A stretch of 64,000 nucleotides of DNA from CAVQGZ01 sp963712175 (lineage in GTDB: Bacteria > Actinomycetota > Actinomycetes > Jiangellales > Jiangellaceae). The stretch covers positions 992,001-1,056,000 of the forward strand of contig CAVQGZ010000004.1 of the NCBI GenBank assembly GCA_963712175.1. Direction: 5' to 3'. Positions 26,533-35,565 of this stretch are shown piece by piece. Every line of letters begins with the position of its first letter. The first letter of the stretch is position 1. The position numbers were made by a program, and so were the translations under genes. Below the pieces are notes generated by a model that made no database searches, was not told the origin of the DNA, and saw only the letters and a program-made list of their open reading frames with translations.

Positions 26533-29500
26533 TCAGCCGGCAGGGCCGCTCCCGTAGCCGCCACCACCTGGTGTCTCGACAACCAGGACGTCCCCGACGC
26601 CGACCTCAGTGCTGTCGGCGCTGGCGAGGTCCGTCCGGCTGCCGTCGGTGCGTGCGACCCATGCGCGGCCAAGGGCGCCAGCCTGTCCGCCGGCCATGCC
26701 GTACGGGGCCACCCGGCGATGCCCGGACAGGATGCTCAGGGTCATCGGCTCCTCGAACACCAGGCGGCGCGTCGCACCGTCGCCGCCACGCCACGCACCG
26801 CCGCCGCCGCTGCCGTGGCGAACTGCGAAGGACTCCACCCGCACGGGAAACCGGGTCTCCAGCACCTCGGGGTCGGTGAGGCGCGAGTTCGTCATGTGCG
26901 TCTGAACCACGCCCGCACCATCGAATCCCTCGCCTGCCCCCGAGCCGGAGGCGACCGTCTCGTAGTACTGGTACGTGGCGTTGCCGAACGTCACGTTGTT
27001 CATCGTCCCCGAGCCCTCCGCCTGGACGCCCAGGGCGGCGTACAGGGCACCGGTCACGGCCTGCGAGGTCTCGACGTTGCCGGCGACAACGGCGGCCGGG
27101 TAGCTCGGGGCGAGCATGGAGCCTTCTTCGACGACGATGCGCAACGGGCGCAGGCAGCCGTCGTTGAGGGGGATCTCGTCGTCGACGAGCGTCCTGAACA
27201 CGTACAGGACGGCCGCAGCCGCCACCGAGCGAGGTGCGTTGAAGTTCGTCTCGAGCTGGCCTGTGGTCCCGGAGAAGTCGATGGTCGCCTCTCGAGCGGC
27301 TCGGTCGACCGTCACCGCCACACAGATGACCGCGCCGTTGTCCATCTCGTAGCGGTACTGCCCATCCTGCAGCCGGGCGACGACCCTCCGCACGGCCTCC
27401 TCCGCGTTGTCCTGGACGTGGCGCATGTAGGCCTGGACGACGTCGAGACCGAAGTGCTCGATCATGGCCCCGACCTCGGCAACGCCTTTCTCGTTCGCCG
27501 CGATCTGGGCCCGCAGGTCGGCGAGGTTGGTGTCAGGGTTGCGCGAGGGATACGGCGCCGACGTCAGCAGGTCCCGCGTCTCGTCCTCGCGCAGGCGCCC
27601 GTCGCGCACGAGCAGCCAGTTGTCGAACAGGACTCCCTCGTCGTCGACGTGACGGCTGAACGCCGGCATCGATCCCGGCGTGAGCCCACCGATCTCGGCG
27701 TGGTGGCCACGCGAGGCCACGAAGAAGAGCACCGACTCGCCCGCGTCGTCGTACACGGGTGTCACGACCGTGACGTCCGGCAGGTGGGTGCCCCCGTGGT
27801 AGGGGTCGTTGACGGCGAACACGTCACCGGGTCGCATCGTCGACGAGCTGCGGCGGATGACCTCCTTGATCGAGGTGCCCATCGAGCCCAGGTGGACCGG
27901 CATGTGCGGGGCATTCGCGATCAGGTTGCCGTCGGGGTCGAACAGTGCGCAGGAGAAGTCGAGCCGTTCCTTGATGTTCACCGACACCGCGGTGCTCTCC
28001 AGCCGGGCACCCATCTGCTCGGCGATCGACATGAAGAGGTTGTTGAACAGCTCCAAGGTGACCGGGTCGACCTCGGTCGACACGTCGACGCCGCCGACGC
28101 CCTGGTCTCGCGTCAGCACCAGGTGCCCGAGCTCGTGGACTGTTGCGCGCCAGTCCTCCTCCACAACAGTGGTGGCGTCCGGCTCGCTGATGATGGCCGG
28201 GCCCACGACGACCCTTCCCGCCGGCAGGGAGGCCCGACGCAGCAACGGCACGTCCCTCCAGGAGCCGCCGGCGTACATGGGCACCCGCAGGCCTGCCTCG
28301 TCCTGCGTCGTCGGAAGCAGGTGCGTGAGGTCAGGCGGGTCGGTGCGCCCGACGGCCTCGACCGAGAGCGCTTCGACGACGAGGGGGCGGTTCATCAGGA
28401 ACGAGTACGTGCGGCGGTAGGTCGTCTCGAAGTCGGCGAGCATCTGCTCGGGCGTGCTCAGCGCGACGCTCAGCGAGGTGTCGGTGCCCTGGTAGCGCAC
28501 GAGCGCCCGGGTGAACGTCTCGACTCGATCGGGGTCGACGTCCTCGTCCAGAAGCTCGGCGACCGCGCGGTCGCGCAGTGACCGGGCCAGCCGGGCCAGG
28601 TGGGGCATCAGCGCCTCACCGAGCTGCTCCTCGACCGACTGCTCGCGCATGGATCGGACATCAGCGAGCCCGATGCCCAGCGCGGAGAGCACGCCGGCCA
28701 TGGGCGGGGCGAGCACCGTGCGCATCCCCAGGGCGTCCGCGACCGCGCAGGCGTGCTGGCCCCCCGCTCCCCCGAACGTCGTGAGCACGTACTCGGTGAC
28801 GTCGTGGCCCTTCTGCACCGAGATCTTCTTGACCGCGTTTGCCATGTTCGCCACGGCGATGGCGAGGTACCCCGCGGCGACGTCCTCCGGCGACTGCGAC
28901 ACCCCGGTCGCGGCGGCCACCTCGTCGGCCAGGGTCTCGAACGAGCGCCGCACGAGGGCAGCGTCGATCGGCTCGTCCCCGGAGGCGCCGAAGACGGCCG
29001 GGAAGTGGTCCGGCTGGACGCGCCCGAGCATCACGTTGGCGTCGGTGACGGTCAGGGGTCCACCACGGCGGTAGCAGGCCGGCCCCGGATCGGCACCGGC
29101 GGAGTCGGGCCCGACGCGGAACCGGCTGCCGTCGAACTTCAGCACCGACCCCCCGCCGGCGGCGACGGTGTGGATCGCCAACATGGGTGCGCGCAGGCGG
29201 ACCCCGGCGACCTCGGTGTCGAAGACTCGCTCGTACTCCCCCGCGACGTGTGAGACGTCCGTGGAGGTCCCACCCATGTCGAACCCGATGACCTGCTCGT
29301 AGCCAAGCAGAGCACTCATCCGCGCCATGCCGACGATCCCCCCAGCCGGGCCCGACAAGATCGCGTCCTTGCCGCGGAAGTGCCCGGCCTCGGCGAGCCC
29401 GCCGTTGGACTGCATGAACAGCAGGCGCACGCCGTCCAGCTGGGCGGAGACCTGGGCAACGTAGCGGTCCAGAACCGGCGAGAGGTACGCGTCGGCGACC

Positions 29501-30114
29501 GTCGTGTCGCCTCGCGAGACGATCTTCATGAGCGGGCTCACCTCGCTCGACAGTGACACCTGCGTGAACCCCAGGCTGCGGGCGAGAAGTCCAGCCTCGC
29601 GCTCGTGCTCGGGGTACAGGTGCCCATGCAGGCACACGATGGCCACCGAGCGCACGCCGTCGTCGTAGGCAGCAGCGAGATCCGAGCGGAGCGCGTCCAG
29701 GTCAGGGGGGCGCAGCACCGACCCGCCGGCCGACACACGTTCGTCCAGCTCGACCACGCGCGAGTGCAGCAGCGTGGGCAGGACGATGTGGCGGTCGAAG
29801 ATCCGGGGGCGGTTCTGGTACCCGATGCGCAGCGCGTCGGCGAAGCCCCGGGTGATGACCAGGGCTGTCGGCTCGCCGCGTCTCTCGAGCAGAGCGTTGG
29901 TCGCCACCGTCGTGCCCATGCGCACCACGTCGACATCGTCGATGGAGTCCGCGCCCAGCAGTGCTCGGATGCCGGCGACCGCGGCGTCGGGGTAACGAGC
30001 GGGGTTCTCCGACAACAGCTTGTGGGTGAGCAGGACCCCTTCCGGACTGCGGGCGACGACGTCGGTGAACGTGCCACCGCGGTCGATCCAGAACTGCCAC
30101 CCCGAAGCGCTCAC
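26533..30114 (-). CDS. 5-oxoprolinase/hydantoinase, fused HyuA and HyuB domains
   Basis: A very large ATP-dependent amidase of about 1,190 residues. The N-terminal half is HyuA-like (FWIDRGGTFTDVVAR, then FDMGGTSTDVSHVAGEYERV and ADPGPACYRRGGPLTVTDANV) and the C-terminal half is HyuB-like (VDPVTLELFNNLFMSIAEQMG, VNDPYHGGTHLPDV, and a Gly-rich tail TPGGGGYG). Fused single-chain enzymes hydrolyse 5-oxoproline to glutamate; hydantoinase or carboxylase roles remain possible. A GTG at 30114 is preferred, though a TTG at 30126 is in frame. Only about 20 bases separate its start from the divergent DsrE-like gene, so promoters must overlap or messages be leaderless. Confidence 0.87.
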   Translation of the reverse strand: MSASGWQFWIDRGGTFTDVVARSPEGVLLTHKLLSENPARYPDAAVAGIRALLGADSIDDVDVVRMGTTVATNALLERRGEPTALVITRGFADALRIGYQNRPRIFDRHIVLPTLLHSRVVELDERVSAGGSVLRPPDLDALRSDLAAAYDDGVRSVAIVCLHGHLYPEHEREAGLLARSLGFTQVSLSSEVSPLMKIVSRGDTTVADAYLSPVLDRYVAQVSAQLDGVRLLFMQSNGGLAEAGHFRGKDAILSGPAGGIVGMARMSALLGYEQVIGFDMGGTSTDVSHVAGEYERVFDTEVAGVRLRAPMLAIHTVAAGGGSVLKFDGSRFRVGPDSAGADPGPACYRRGGPLTVTDANVMLGRVQPDHFPAVFGASGDEPIDAALVRRSFETLADEVAAATGVSQSPEDVAAGYLAIAVANMANAVKKISVQKGHDVTEYVLTTFGGAGGQHACAVADALGMRTVLAPPMAGVLSALGIGLADVRSMREQSVEEQLGEALMPHLARLARSLRDRAVAELLDEDVDPDRVETFTRALVRYQGTDTSLSVALSTPEQMLADFETTYRRTYSFLMNRPLVVEALSVEAVGRTDPPDLTHLLPTTQDEAGLRVPMYAGGSWRDVPLLRRASLPAGRVVVGPAIISEPDATTVVEEDWRATVHELGHLVLTRDQGVGGVDVSTEVDPVTLELFNNLFMSIAEQMGARLESTAVSVNIKERLDFSCALFDPDGNLIANAPHMPVHLGSMGTSIKEVIRRSSSTMRPGDVFAVNDPYHGGTHLPDVTVVTPVYDDAGESVLFFVASRGHHAEIGGLTPGSMPAFSRHVDDEGVLFDNWLLVRDGRLREDETRDLLTSAPYPSRNPDTNLADLRAQIAANEKGVAEVGAMIEHFGLDVVQAYMRHVQDNAEEAVRRVVARLQDGQYRYEMDNGAVICVAVTVDRAAREATIDFSGTTGQLETNFNAPRSVAAAAVLYVFRTLVDDEIPLNDGCLRPLRIVVEEGSMLAPSYPAAVVAGNVETSQAVTGALYAALGVQAEGSGTMNNVTFGNATYQYYETVASGSGAGEGFDGAGVVQTHMTNSRLTDPEVLETRFPVRVESFAVRHGSGGGGAWRGGDGATRRLVFEEPMTLSILSGHRRVAPYGMAGGQAGALGRAWVARTDGSRTDLASADSTEVGVGDVLVVETPGGGGYGSGPAG

Positions 30115-30135
30115 CGGGCGAGACAATCACATGCC

Positions 30136-30498
30136 ATGGGACATCTGCTCGTGCACATCACCTCAGGACCGGAAGACCCCAGCCGCGCGACCCTTGGCTT
30201 CCTGATCGCGCGTCAGGCCGCCGCGGACGGGCACCGGGTCAGCGTCTTCCTGGGCCTGGAGGCCGTCGGCATGCTCCGGGAGGCTGTCCTGGACTCGCTC
30301 AGCGGCTTCGGCACCGGCGACCTGCGCGAGCACTACGAGGCTCTGGCTCTCACCGATGCACGCATCTACGTCTCGGCGATGTCGAGCAAGGTTCGTGGCG
30401 TCACCGAGATCCACCTCGAAGGCAAGCCGGCCGAGATGATCCTCCCGGAGCGTCTCGTGGCGCTCACCTTCGAGGCAGACCGCGTCCTGTGCTACTGA
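30136..30498 (+). CDS. DsrE-family small protein
   Basis: A 120-residue protein starting MGHLLVHITSGPEDPSRATLGFLIARQAAADGH, the opening of DsrE-like folds used in sulfur relay or peroxiredoxin-like proteins. It continues VSVFLGLEAVGMLREAV and ends EADRVLCY. A single Cys lies near the C-terminus. No active-site Cys is found at the usual DsrE position, so a sulfur-transfer role is not assured. It is divergent from the oxoprolinase gene. Confidence 0.7.
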   Translation: MGHLLVHITSGPEDPSRATLGFLIARQAAADGHRVSVFLGLEAVGMLREAVLDSLSGFGTGDLREHYEALALTDARIYVSAMSSKVRGVTEIHLEGKPAEMILPERLVALTFEADRVLCY

Positions 30499-30502
30499 CA
30501 GG

Positions 30503-30589
30503 TCAGGCCGAGCTGCCCTGCTTGCGGGTCGCCATGACGATGACGCCCACCACGAGACCGACGAGCAGCAGGTACATGAGCCACTTCAT
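30503..30589 (-). CDS. 28-residue single-pass membrane peptide
   Basis: A very short gene encoding MKWLMYLLLVGLVVGVIVMATRKQGSSA-type layout: one hydrophobic helix of about 18 residues flanked by Lys at the start and RK at the end. A strong GAGGAGG ribosome site lies 8 bases upstream of the ATG, which is better than most sites in this window. It converges with the DsrE-like gene. No known family is recognised. Confidence 0.6.
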   Translation of the reverse strand: MKWLMYLLLVGLVVGVIVMATRKQGSSA

Positions 30590-30597
30590 TCCACGAT

Positions 30598-30604
30598 CCT
30601 CCTC
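30598..30604 (-). promoter_or_regulatory. Strong Shine-Dalgarno for the 28-residue peptide
   Basis: On the minus strand the sequence reads GAGGAGG, 8 bases before the ATG at 30589. It is the main evidence that the short reading frame is translated. Confidence 0.6.
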
Positions 30605-30639
30605 ATCCGCGCCCAGGCAGGTCCTGGCACCCCTCCACC

Positions 30640-31152
30640 TTGGCGCTCGTGGCTGACGACGGCAAGGGGAATCCGGCATCGGACCGTGGCGACCGCGAGG
30701 TTGTTCGTCGCGGTGTCGACGACGACTCGGCCTTGCTGCTGGGGCTGGTCCGCGAGTTCTACGACGTCGACGGTCACTCCTACGACGAGCCACGGGTCAA
30801 GGCCGCCCTGGCGCCGCTGCTGGCGGACGACTCCGTCGGTCAGGTGTGGGTGGCGCAGGGCCGCGACTGCTCGCTGCGCGGATACGTCGTGACCACGTGG
30901 GGCTACTCCCTGGAGTCTGGGGGGATGGACTGCGTGGTGGACGAGATCTACGTCCAGCAGCGCGGCCGCGGCCTCGGGGAGCGGCTGCTCGCACGCGCGC
31001 TGGATGCCGCCGCCTCCGCCGGTGCCCGCCGCGCCTTCCTCGAGTCCGAACAGCCCAACGAGGCAGCTCGTCGCTTCTACCGACGCGCCGGCTTCGTGGA
31101 CGACGACTCCGTCTGGATGCACCGATGGCTCATTGATTTCAACGGTCGTTGA
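30640..31152 (+). CDS. GNAT family N-acetyltransferase
   Basis: A 170-residue acetyltransferase. The acetyl-CoA motif is VVDEIYVQQRGRGLGERLLARAL (RGRGLG loop) around residues 102-123, followed by ARRAFLESEQPNEAARRFYRRAGFV, a standard GNAT C-terminus. The start is TTG at 30640 or GTG at 30649; neither has a clear ribosome site. The substrate is unknown. It precedes the ABC exporter genes on the same strand and may share their transcript. Confidence 0.8.
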   Translation: MALVADDGKGNPASDRGDREVVRRGVDDDSALLLGLVREFYDVDGHSYDEPRVKAALAPLLADDSVGQVWVAQGRDCSLRGYVVTTWGYSLESGGMDCVVDEIYVQQRGRGLGERLLARALDAAASAGARRAFLESEQPNEAARRFYRRAGFVDDDSVWMHRWLIDFNGR

Positions 31153-31184
31153 TTTCAGGCCAGGGCGCGTCTACCGTCGACGCC

Positions 31185-32222
31185 GTGCGAGCCATGGTGA
31201 TGAAGGAGTTCCGCGAGCTGAGCCGCGACAGGCGAACCGTCGCGATGATTGTGGGGATGCCGCTCCTGCTCTTGGTGGTGTTCGGTTACGCCGCCAACTT
31301 CGGGGTGGACAGCATCTCCACCGCCGTCCTGGGCCCGCAGGCCGAGCAGCTGACGTCACAGGTCCCCGACCTGTTCGAGGTCGTCGAGACCGACCCGGAC
31401 GGCACCGCCACCGACGCCGAGGACGCCCTCGTGCGAGGCGAGGCCGACGTCGCTGTGGTCACCGGTGCGCAGCCGGTCACGGCCTATGTCGACGGGTCGG
31501 CGCTGTTCTCCGCGCAGGCAGCGGTGTCAGCGTTCAACAGGCTCGGTGACCAGGTCGAGGTCCAGGTTCTCTTCAACCCCGACCTGGAGACGTCATGGGT
31601 GATGGTGCCGGCCATCATCGGGCTGATCCTCGCCTTCATCGGGATGACCGTGACGAGCATCGGCCTGGTCAAGGAACGCGAACGCGGGACGTTGGAGCAG
31701 CTCGCCGTGATGCCGATCAAGCCGAGCACGGTGATCCTCGGCAAGATCACCCCGTACTTCGTGCTGGCATCGTTCGACATGGCCGTGATCACCCTGCTCG
31801 GGATGCTGCTCTTCGACGTGCCCTTCAACGGCAACCCCGTCGTCTTCTCGCTCGGAGCGGGGCTCTTCCTGTTCGTCGTGCTGGGCCTTGGCGTGTTCAT
31901 CTCGACGATCTCGACCACCGTCGGCCAGGCGATCCAGACGGCTTTCTTCTTCCTCCTCCCGCAGATCCTGCTGTCGGGAATGATCTTCCCCCTCGAGGCG
32001 ATCCCGTGGGGCGTGCGGTGGATCTCCTACCTGCTGCCGCTCACCTACTTCACCCAGATCTCCCAAGGCGTCATGCTGCGCGGCGCTCCGCTGGACTCGT
32101 TGTGGCTGCCGTTCCTCGTGCTCACGGTCATGGCCGTCGTGGTGTTCGCCGGTGCCGTCCTTCGCTTCCGACGGTCACTGGCACCTGGGACGCCTCGAGC
32201 GCGACAGAAGGCCGCGGCATGA
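31185..32222 (+). CDS. ABC-2 type transporter permease
   Basis: A permease of about 345 residues. One membrane helix near the N-terminus (VAMIVGMPLLLLVVFGYAANFGV) is followed by a large outside loop of about 130 residues. Five more helices start at VMVPAIIGLILAFIGMTV, and the KERERGTLEQLAVMPIKPSTVILGKITPY motif is typical of ABC-2 drug or lipid exporters. The GTG at 31185 (VRAMVMKEF) is chosen over a TTG at 31149. Its stop overlaps the next ATPase start as ATGA, so both are coupled. Confidence 0.88.
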   Translation: MRAMVMKEFRELSRDRRTVAMIVGMPLLLLVVFGYAANFGVDSISTAVLGPQAEQLTSQVPDLFEVVETDPDGTATDAEDALVRGEADVAVVTGAQPVTAYVDGSALFSAQAAVSAFNRLGDQVEVQVLFNPDLETSWVMVPAIIGLILAFIGMTVTSIGLVKERERGTLEQLAVMPIKPSTVILGKITPYFVLASFDMAVITLLGMLLFDVPFNGNPVVFSLGAGLFLFVVLGLGVFISTISTTVGQAIQTAFFFLLPQILLSGMIFPLEAIPWGVRWISYLLPLTYFTQISQGVMLRGAPLDSLWLPFLVLTVMAVVVFAGAVLRFRRSLAPGTPRARQKAAA

Positions 32223-33040
32223 CGGTCGGGCTCGACGATGTCGTGGTCCGCTACGGGGAGGTCACTGCGCTCGACTCCGTCTCGCTGACCGTGCCGGCCG
32301 GGCAGGTGTCGGCCGTCGTCGGCGGTGACGGCGCCGGCAAGAGCACCCTGCTGAGAACGCTGGTCGGACGCGTGGCACCGGACTCCGGGCACGTGCGGGC
32401 GCCGGACGAGGCACGTATCGGCTATCAGCCGGCGCGCGGAGGCAGCTGGCCCGACCTGACGGTCGCCGAGAACATGGCGTTCGTGGCCGGGATGTACGGT
32501 CTCAGCCAGGGCCGCGCTCTCCGACGCAGCGAACGGCTTCTCGAGAGGGCTGGGCTGAGCGAGGCGCGAGATCGGCTGTCGAGCCAGCTGTCCGGCGGTA
32601 TGCGCACCAAGCTGGGCTTCTGCCTGGCGATGGTGCACGAGCCCGAGCTGCTCGTGCTGGACGAGCCGAGCACGGGCGTCGACCCGGTGAGCCGAGTCGA
32701 GCTGTGGCGGCTGCTGTCGGAGACGGCGGCCGCCGGCACAGCGGTGCTGATGGCCACGACCTACATGGAAGAGGGCGAGCGCTCGTCCCACGTCACCATC
32801 CTCGAGCACGGGCGGATCCTGCTCGAGGGACCACCCGCAGACGTCGTGGCGTCCAGCCCAGGGGTCGTCTACACCACCAGGCAGCCCACGCGGCCGGAGT
32901 TCTCCTGGCGACACGCCGACGGCTTCCGCGAGTGGTGGCCGGCTCCCCCACCCGATGCCAACCACCCGGTCGACGTCGACCTGGAGGACGTGGCCATCGT
33001 CGCTGTGCTCCGCTCCGAGTCCGGCCAGGGATCCCGGTGA
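32219..33040 (+). CDS. ABC transporter ATP-binding protein
   Basis: A 273-residue ATPase. Walker A is GGDGAGKST, the signature LSGGMRTKLG and Walker B LLVLDEPSTGVDP. A C-terminal tail of about 60 residues (WRHADGFREWWPAPPPD) follows the core and is not part of the common fold. The start overlaps the permease stop, and the stop overlaps the second ATPase start (GTGA at 33037). With that second ATPase it probably forms a heterodimer driving the ABC-2 permease. Confidence 0.87.
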   Translation: MTVGLDDVVVRYGEVTALDSVSLTVPAGQVSAVVGGDGAGKSTLLRTLVGRVAPDSGHVRAPDEARIGYQPARGGSWPDLTVAENMAFVAGMYGLSQGRALRRSERLLERAGLSEARDRLSSQLSGGMRTKLGFCLAMVHEPELLVLDEPSTGVDPVSRVELWRLLSETAAAGTAVLMATTYMEEGERSSHVTILEHGRILLEGPPADVVASSPGVVYTTRQPTRPEFSWRHADGFREWWPAPPPDANHPVDVDLEDVAIVAVLRSESGQGSR

Positions 33041-33906
33041 GCGCCCCGCTGCTCGAGGCGGCTGGCCTGACGAAGGTGTTCGGCAGCACCACAGCCGCCG
33101 ACGACGTGTCGTTCGAGGTGTGCCCCGGCGAGGTCGTGGGGCTGCTCGGGGCCAACGGGGCCGGCAAGACGACGGTGATCCGCATGCTCCTGGGCCTGTT
33201 GCGCCCGACCAGCGGTCGGGCAGAGCTGCTCGGCACGTCGCCGTCGCTGACCACGCGCCGAGAGCTCGGCTACGTCCCACAGGGCTTGGGGCTGTACCAG
33301 GAGCTGACCGTCGCAGAGAACTTGGCGTTCTCCGCCCAGGCGTACGGCGCGGAGCCCGCCGAGCTCACCGGCACCCTTGCCGACGCAGCCGACCGACAGC
33401 TCAACGGCCTCCCGCTGGGCCTGCAGCGTCAGCTCGCCTTCCTGTGCGCGCTTGCGCACACACCCCGGGTGCTCGTGCTGGACGAGCCGACGTCCGGGGT
33501 CGACCCACTGGCGCGCGCGCGTCTGTGGAACACGGTGCGCGAGCAGGCCGACCGCGGCGTCGCGGTGCTGGTGACCACGCACTACATGCAAGAGGCGCGA
33601 CAGTGCGACCGCCTTCTGCTGATGTCGCGCGGCCTGGTCGTCGGACGGGGCTCGGAGGCCGACATCGTCGGGGACACCGCTGTCGTTCTCGTCGAGACAT
33701 CCGCCTGGGAGCAGGCCTTCTCGGCGCTGGACGCGGCTGGGCTGCCGGTGACCCTGGCCGGTACCGCCGTTCGCGTGGTCGGCGCCACGCCGGAGCACGT
33801 CGCACTGGTGCTCCAGGACGCCGGCGTCGACGGGCGCCCTCGCCCGGTGACGGCGACGATCGATGAGCGCATGGTGCTGCTCGCCACGGCACACACAGCG
33901 CCGTGA
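33037..33906 (+). CDS. ABC transporter ATP-binding protein
   Basis: A 289-residue ATPase. Walker A (GANGAGKTT), Q-loop (GYVPQGLGLYQELTVAEN) and Walker B (LVLDEPTSGVDPLA) are normal. The signature motif is changed to LPLGLQRQLAF rather than LSGGQ, so one ATP site of the heterodimer may be degenerate. The GTG start is coupled to the upstream ATPase and its stop is coupled to the TetR gene. Four genes run without gaps. Confidence 0.85.
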   Translation: MSAPLLEAAGLTKVFGSTTAADDVSFEVCPGEVVGLLGANGAGKTTVIRMLLGLLRPTSGRAELLGTSPSLTTRRELGYVPQGLGLYQELTVAENLAFSAQAYGAEPAELTGTLADAADRQLNGLPLGLQRQLAFLCALAHTPRVLVLDEPTSGVDPLARARLWNTVREQADRGVAVLVTTHYMQEARQCDRLLLMSRGLVVGRGSEADIVGDTAVVLVETSAWEQAFSALDAAGLPVTLAGTAVRVVGATPEHVALVLQDAGVDGRPRPVTATIDERMVLLATAHTAP

Positions 33907-34553
33907 CCACCCGCCCACGTGGCCGGCGGCCCGGCGGGGGTGACAGCCGGGCCGACATCCTGGCCGCGGCTCGGGACCTCTTCGCCCGCGACGGTTACGA
34001 CAAAGCCAGCATGCGGGCGATCGCTCGTCGCGCCCGTGTCGACCCGTCGCTGATCGTGCACTACTTCAGCAGCAAGGAAGGGCTCCTGAAGGAGGCACTG
34101 CAGCTGCCGTTCGACCCGGACCAGGTGCTCGCCGACGGACTCACCGACGTGCCGGACGACGAGCTCGGCGTGGCACTCGTCCGGGTCGTGCTCACGGTGT
34201 GGGACAACCCGTACGTCCAGCCCAGGATGCTCGGCATGCTGCGCACTGCCCTCTCGCACGACGCGGCCATGAGTGTCCTTCGGCAGACGCTTCAGGCGAC
34301 GGTGATGGCTGCCGTCAGCCGCCTGGTGACCGACGAGCCGGCACGGCGTCGCGCCGAGCTCGTCGGGGCACAGATGGCCGGGGTCATGCTGACCCGGTAC
34401 GTGGTGCGGCTGCCCGCCGTGGTCGAGATGAGCGTGGACGAGCTGGCGCTCGCCGTCGGCCCGTCCGTCCAGCACTACCTCACCGGCGACCTGGGCGACC
34501 GCTCAGACGTCGATGGCCACCCGCGCACCCAGGGCGACGAGCACCGTGCCTGA
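33903..34553 (+). CDS. TetR family transcriptional regulator
   Basis: A 216-residue repressor type. The N-terminal helix-turn-helix is ADILAAARDLFARDGYDKASMRAIARRARVDPSLIVHYFSSKEGLLKEAL (about residues 17-66), the standard TetR pattern. The rest is the ligand-binding helical domain. It is the last gene of the ABC exporter operon (GTGA overlap at 33903), so it most likely represses this exporter and is relieved by its substrate. Its 3' end overlaps the convergent lysE-like gene by 51 bases. Confidence 0.88.
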   Translation: MTTRPRGRRPGGGDSRADILAAARDLFARDGYDKASMRAIARRARVDPSLIVHYFSSKEGLLKEALQLPFDPDQVLADGLTDVPDDELGVALVRVVLTVWDNPYVQPRMLGMLRTALSHDAAMSVLRQTLQATVMAAVSRLVTDEPARRRAELVGAQMAGVMLTRYVVRLPAVVEMSVDELALAVGPSVQHYLTGDLGDRSDVDGHPRTQGDEHRA

Positions 34554-35144
34554 CGCCACCTCCATGCGCCGACGAACCCGCGGTCGGCGAAACCAGGCCC
34601 CGGTGCGGGCCACGCCGGCGGCCAGCCCCAGGTAGAGCACCATCTCGATGCCGACCTGGACGAGGGCGAGTGCGGCGGTGGTCGCGAACAGCGGCGCGTC
34701 GGGCGGGACGAACTGCGGGTAGAAGGCGATCATGAACACCGCGGCCTTCGGGTTCGCCAGGTTCACCGCCAGCCCCTCACCGAAAGCGGCCCACGACCCT
34801 CGACCGCTGGCGGCTGGGGGAACCGACTCGACCGGCGTGGCGCTGCCCCGGTCACGCCAGGCACGCCACAGGGCGCGGCTGCCGAGGTAGATGAGCACAC
34901 CGGCGCCGAGCACCCGCAGCACCAGGTAGGCAAGCTCGGAGGCCGCCACCAGCGCGGCGAAGCCCGCCGCTGCGGCCAGCGCCCAGAGGTACAGCCCCAG
35001 CTCGATGCCCAGGACCGTCGGAACCGTGTCGCGGAAGCCACGCATCGCTGCCCGCCGCAGGATGAGTGCCATGGCTGGGCCCGGTGAGGCCGAGATAAGG
35101 ACGACAGCCACGACGAACGTTGGCAGGCTCGCCACGACGTCCAC
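34503..35144 (-). CDS. LysE family exporter
   Basis: A 213-residue membrane protein of the LysE/RhtB amino acid exporter family. The N-terminal VLISASPGPAMALILRRAAMRGFRDTVPTVLG motif is typical, followed by five to six hydrophobic segments and VNLANPKAAVFMIAFYPQFV. It starts with GTG at 35144. The substrate (an amino acid or related metabolite) is not readable. It converges on the TetR gene. Confidence 0.87.
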   Translation of the reverse strand: MDVVASLPTFVVAVVLISASPGPAMALILRRAAMRGFRDTVPTVLGIELGLYLWALAAAAGFAALVAASELAYLVLRVLGAGVLIYLGSRALWRAWRDRGSATPVESVPPAASGRGSWAAFGEGLAVNLANPKAAVFMIAFYPQFVPPDAPLFATTAALALVQVGIEMVLYLGLAAGVARTGAWFRRPRVRRRMEVASGTVLVALGARVAIDV

Positions 35145-35187
35145 CGCGTCAGGCTAGGCCAGCCGTCGGTGCTCCTAGGGTGGCGGT

Positions 35188-35565
35188 ATGGACCCCCATC
35201 CCTTCAGGACGGCCGTGGAGCAACGCGACATCGACACGATGGTCGCGCTGCTGTCACCAGACGTCAGGCTCTACTCCCCCGTCGCCTTCACCCCGTTCAC
35301 CGGCCACGACCAGGTGCGCACGCTGTTCACCAACCTCCTGGAGGTCTTCGAGGCCTTCCACTACGTCGACGAGCTGGCCGGGGACGGCTCCCATGCCCTC
35401 ATCTTCCGGGCCCACATCGGCGACGTGCAGGTCCACGGGCTCGACCACCTGGTGATCGGCGAGGACGGGCTCGTCACGGAGTTCACCGTCATGGTTCGTC
35501 CGCTGTCGGCGGCCATCCGGCTGGCCGAGACCATGGCTCCCCGGGTCGGTCACCTCAAGGGCTGA
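35188..35565 (+). CDS. NTF2-like/SnoaL-type protein
   Basis: A 125-residue single-domain protein with the cystatin-like alpha-plus-beta NTF2 layout: FRTAVEQRDIDTMVALLSPDVRLYSPVAFTPFTGHDQVRTLF at the start, then beta-rich HALIFRAHIGDVQVHGLDHLVIGEDGLV. Such proteins can be isomerases, cyclases or binding proteins. No catalytic residue set is clear. It overlaps the end of the convergent HrpA gene by 11 bases. Confidence 0.75.
   Translation: MDPHPFRTAVEQRDIDTMVALLSPDVRLYSPVAFTPFTGHDQVRTLFTNLLEVFEAFHYVDELAGDGSHALIFRAHIGDVQVHGLDHLVIGEDGLVTEFTVMVRPLSAAIRLAETMAPRVGHLKG

Noticed and set aside
25561..28581. A long open frame (about 1,006 codons) on the plus strand opposite PafB/PafC and oxoprolinase.
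   Set aside because: It is low-complexity Arg/His/Val-rich, has no family motif, and lies opposite genes with strong motifs. It is a GC-rich antisense shadow.
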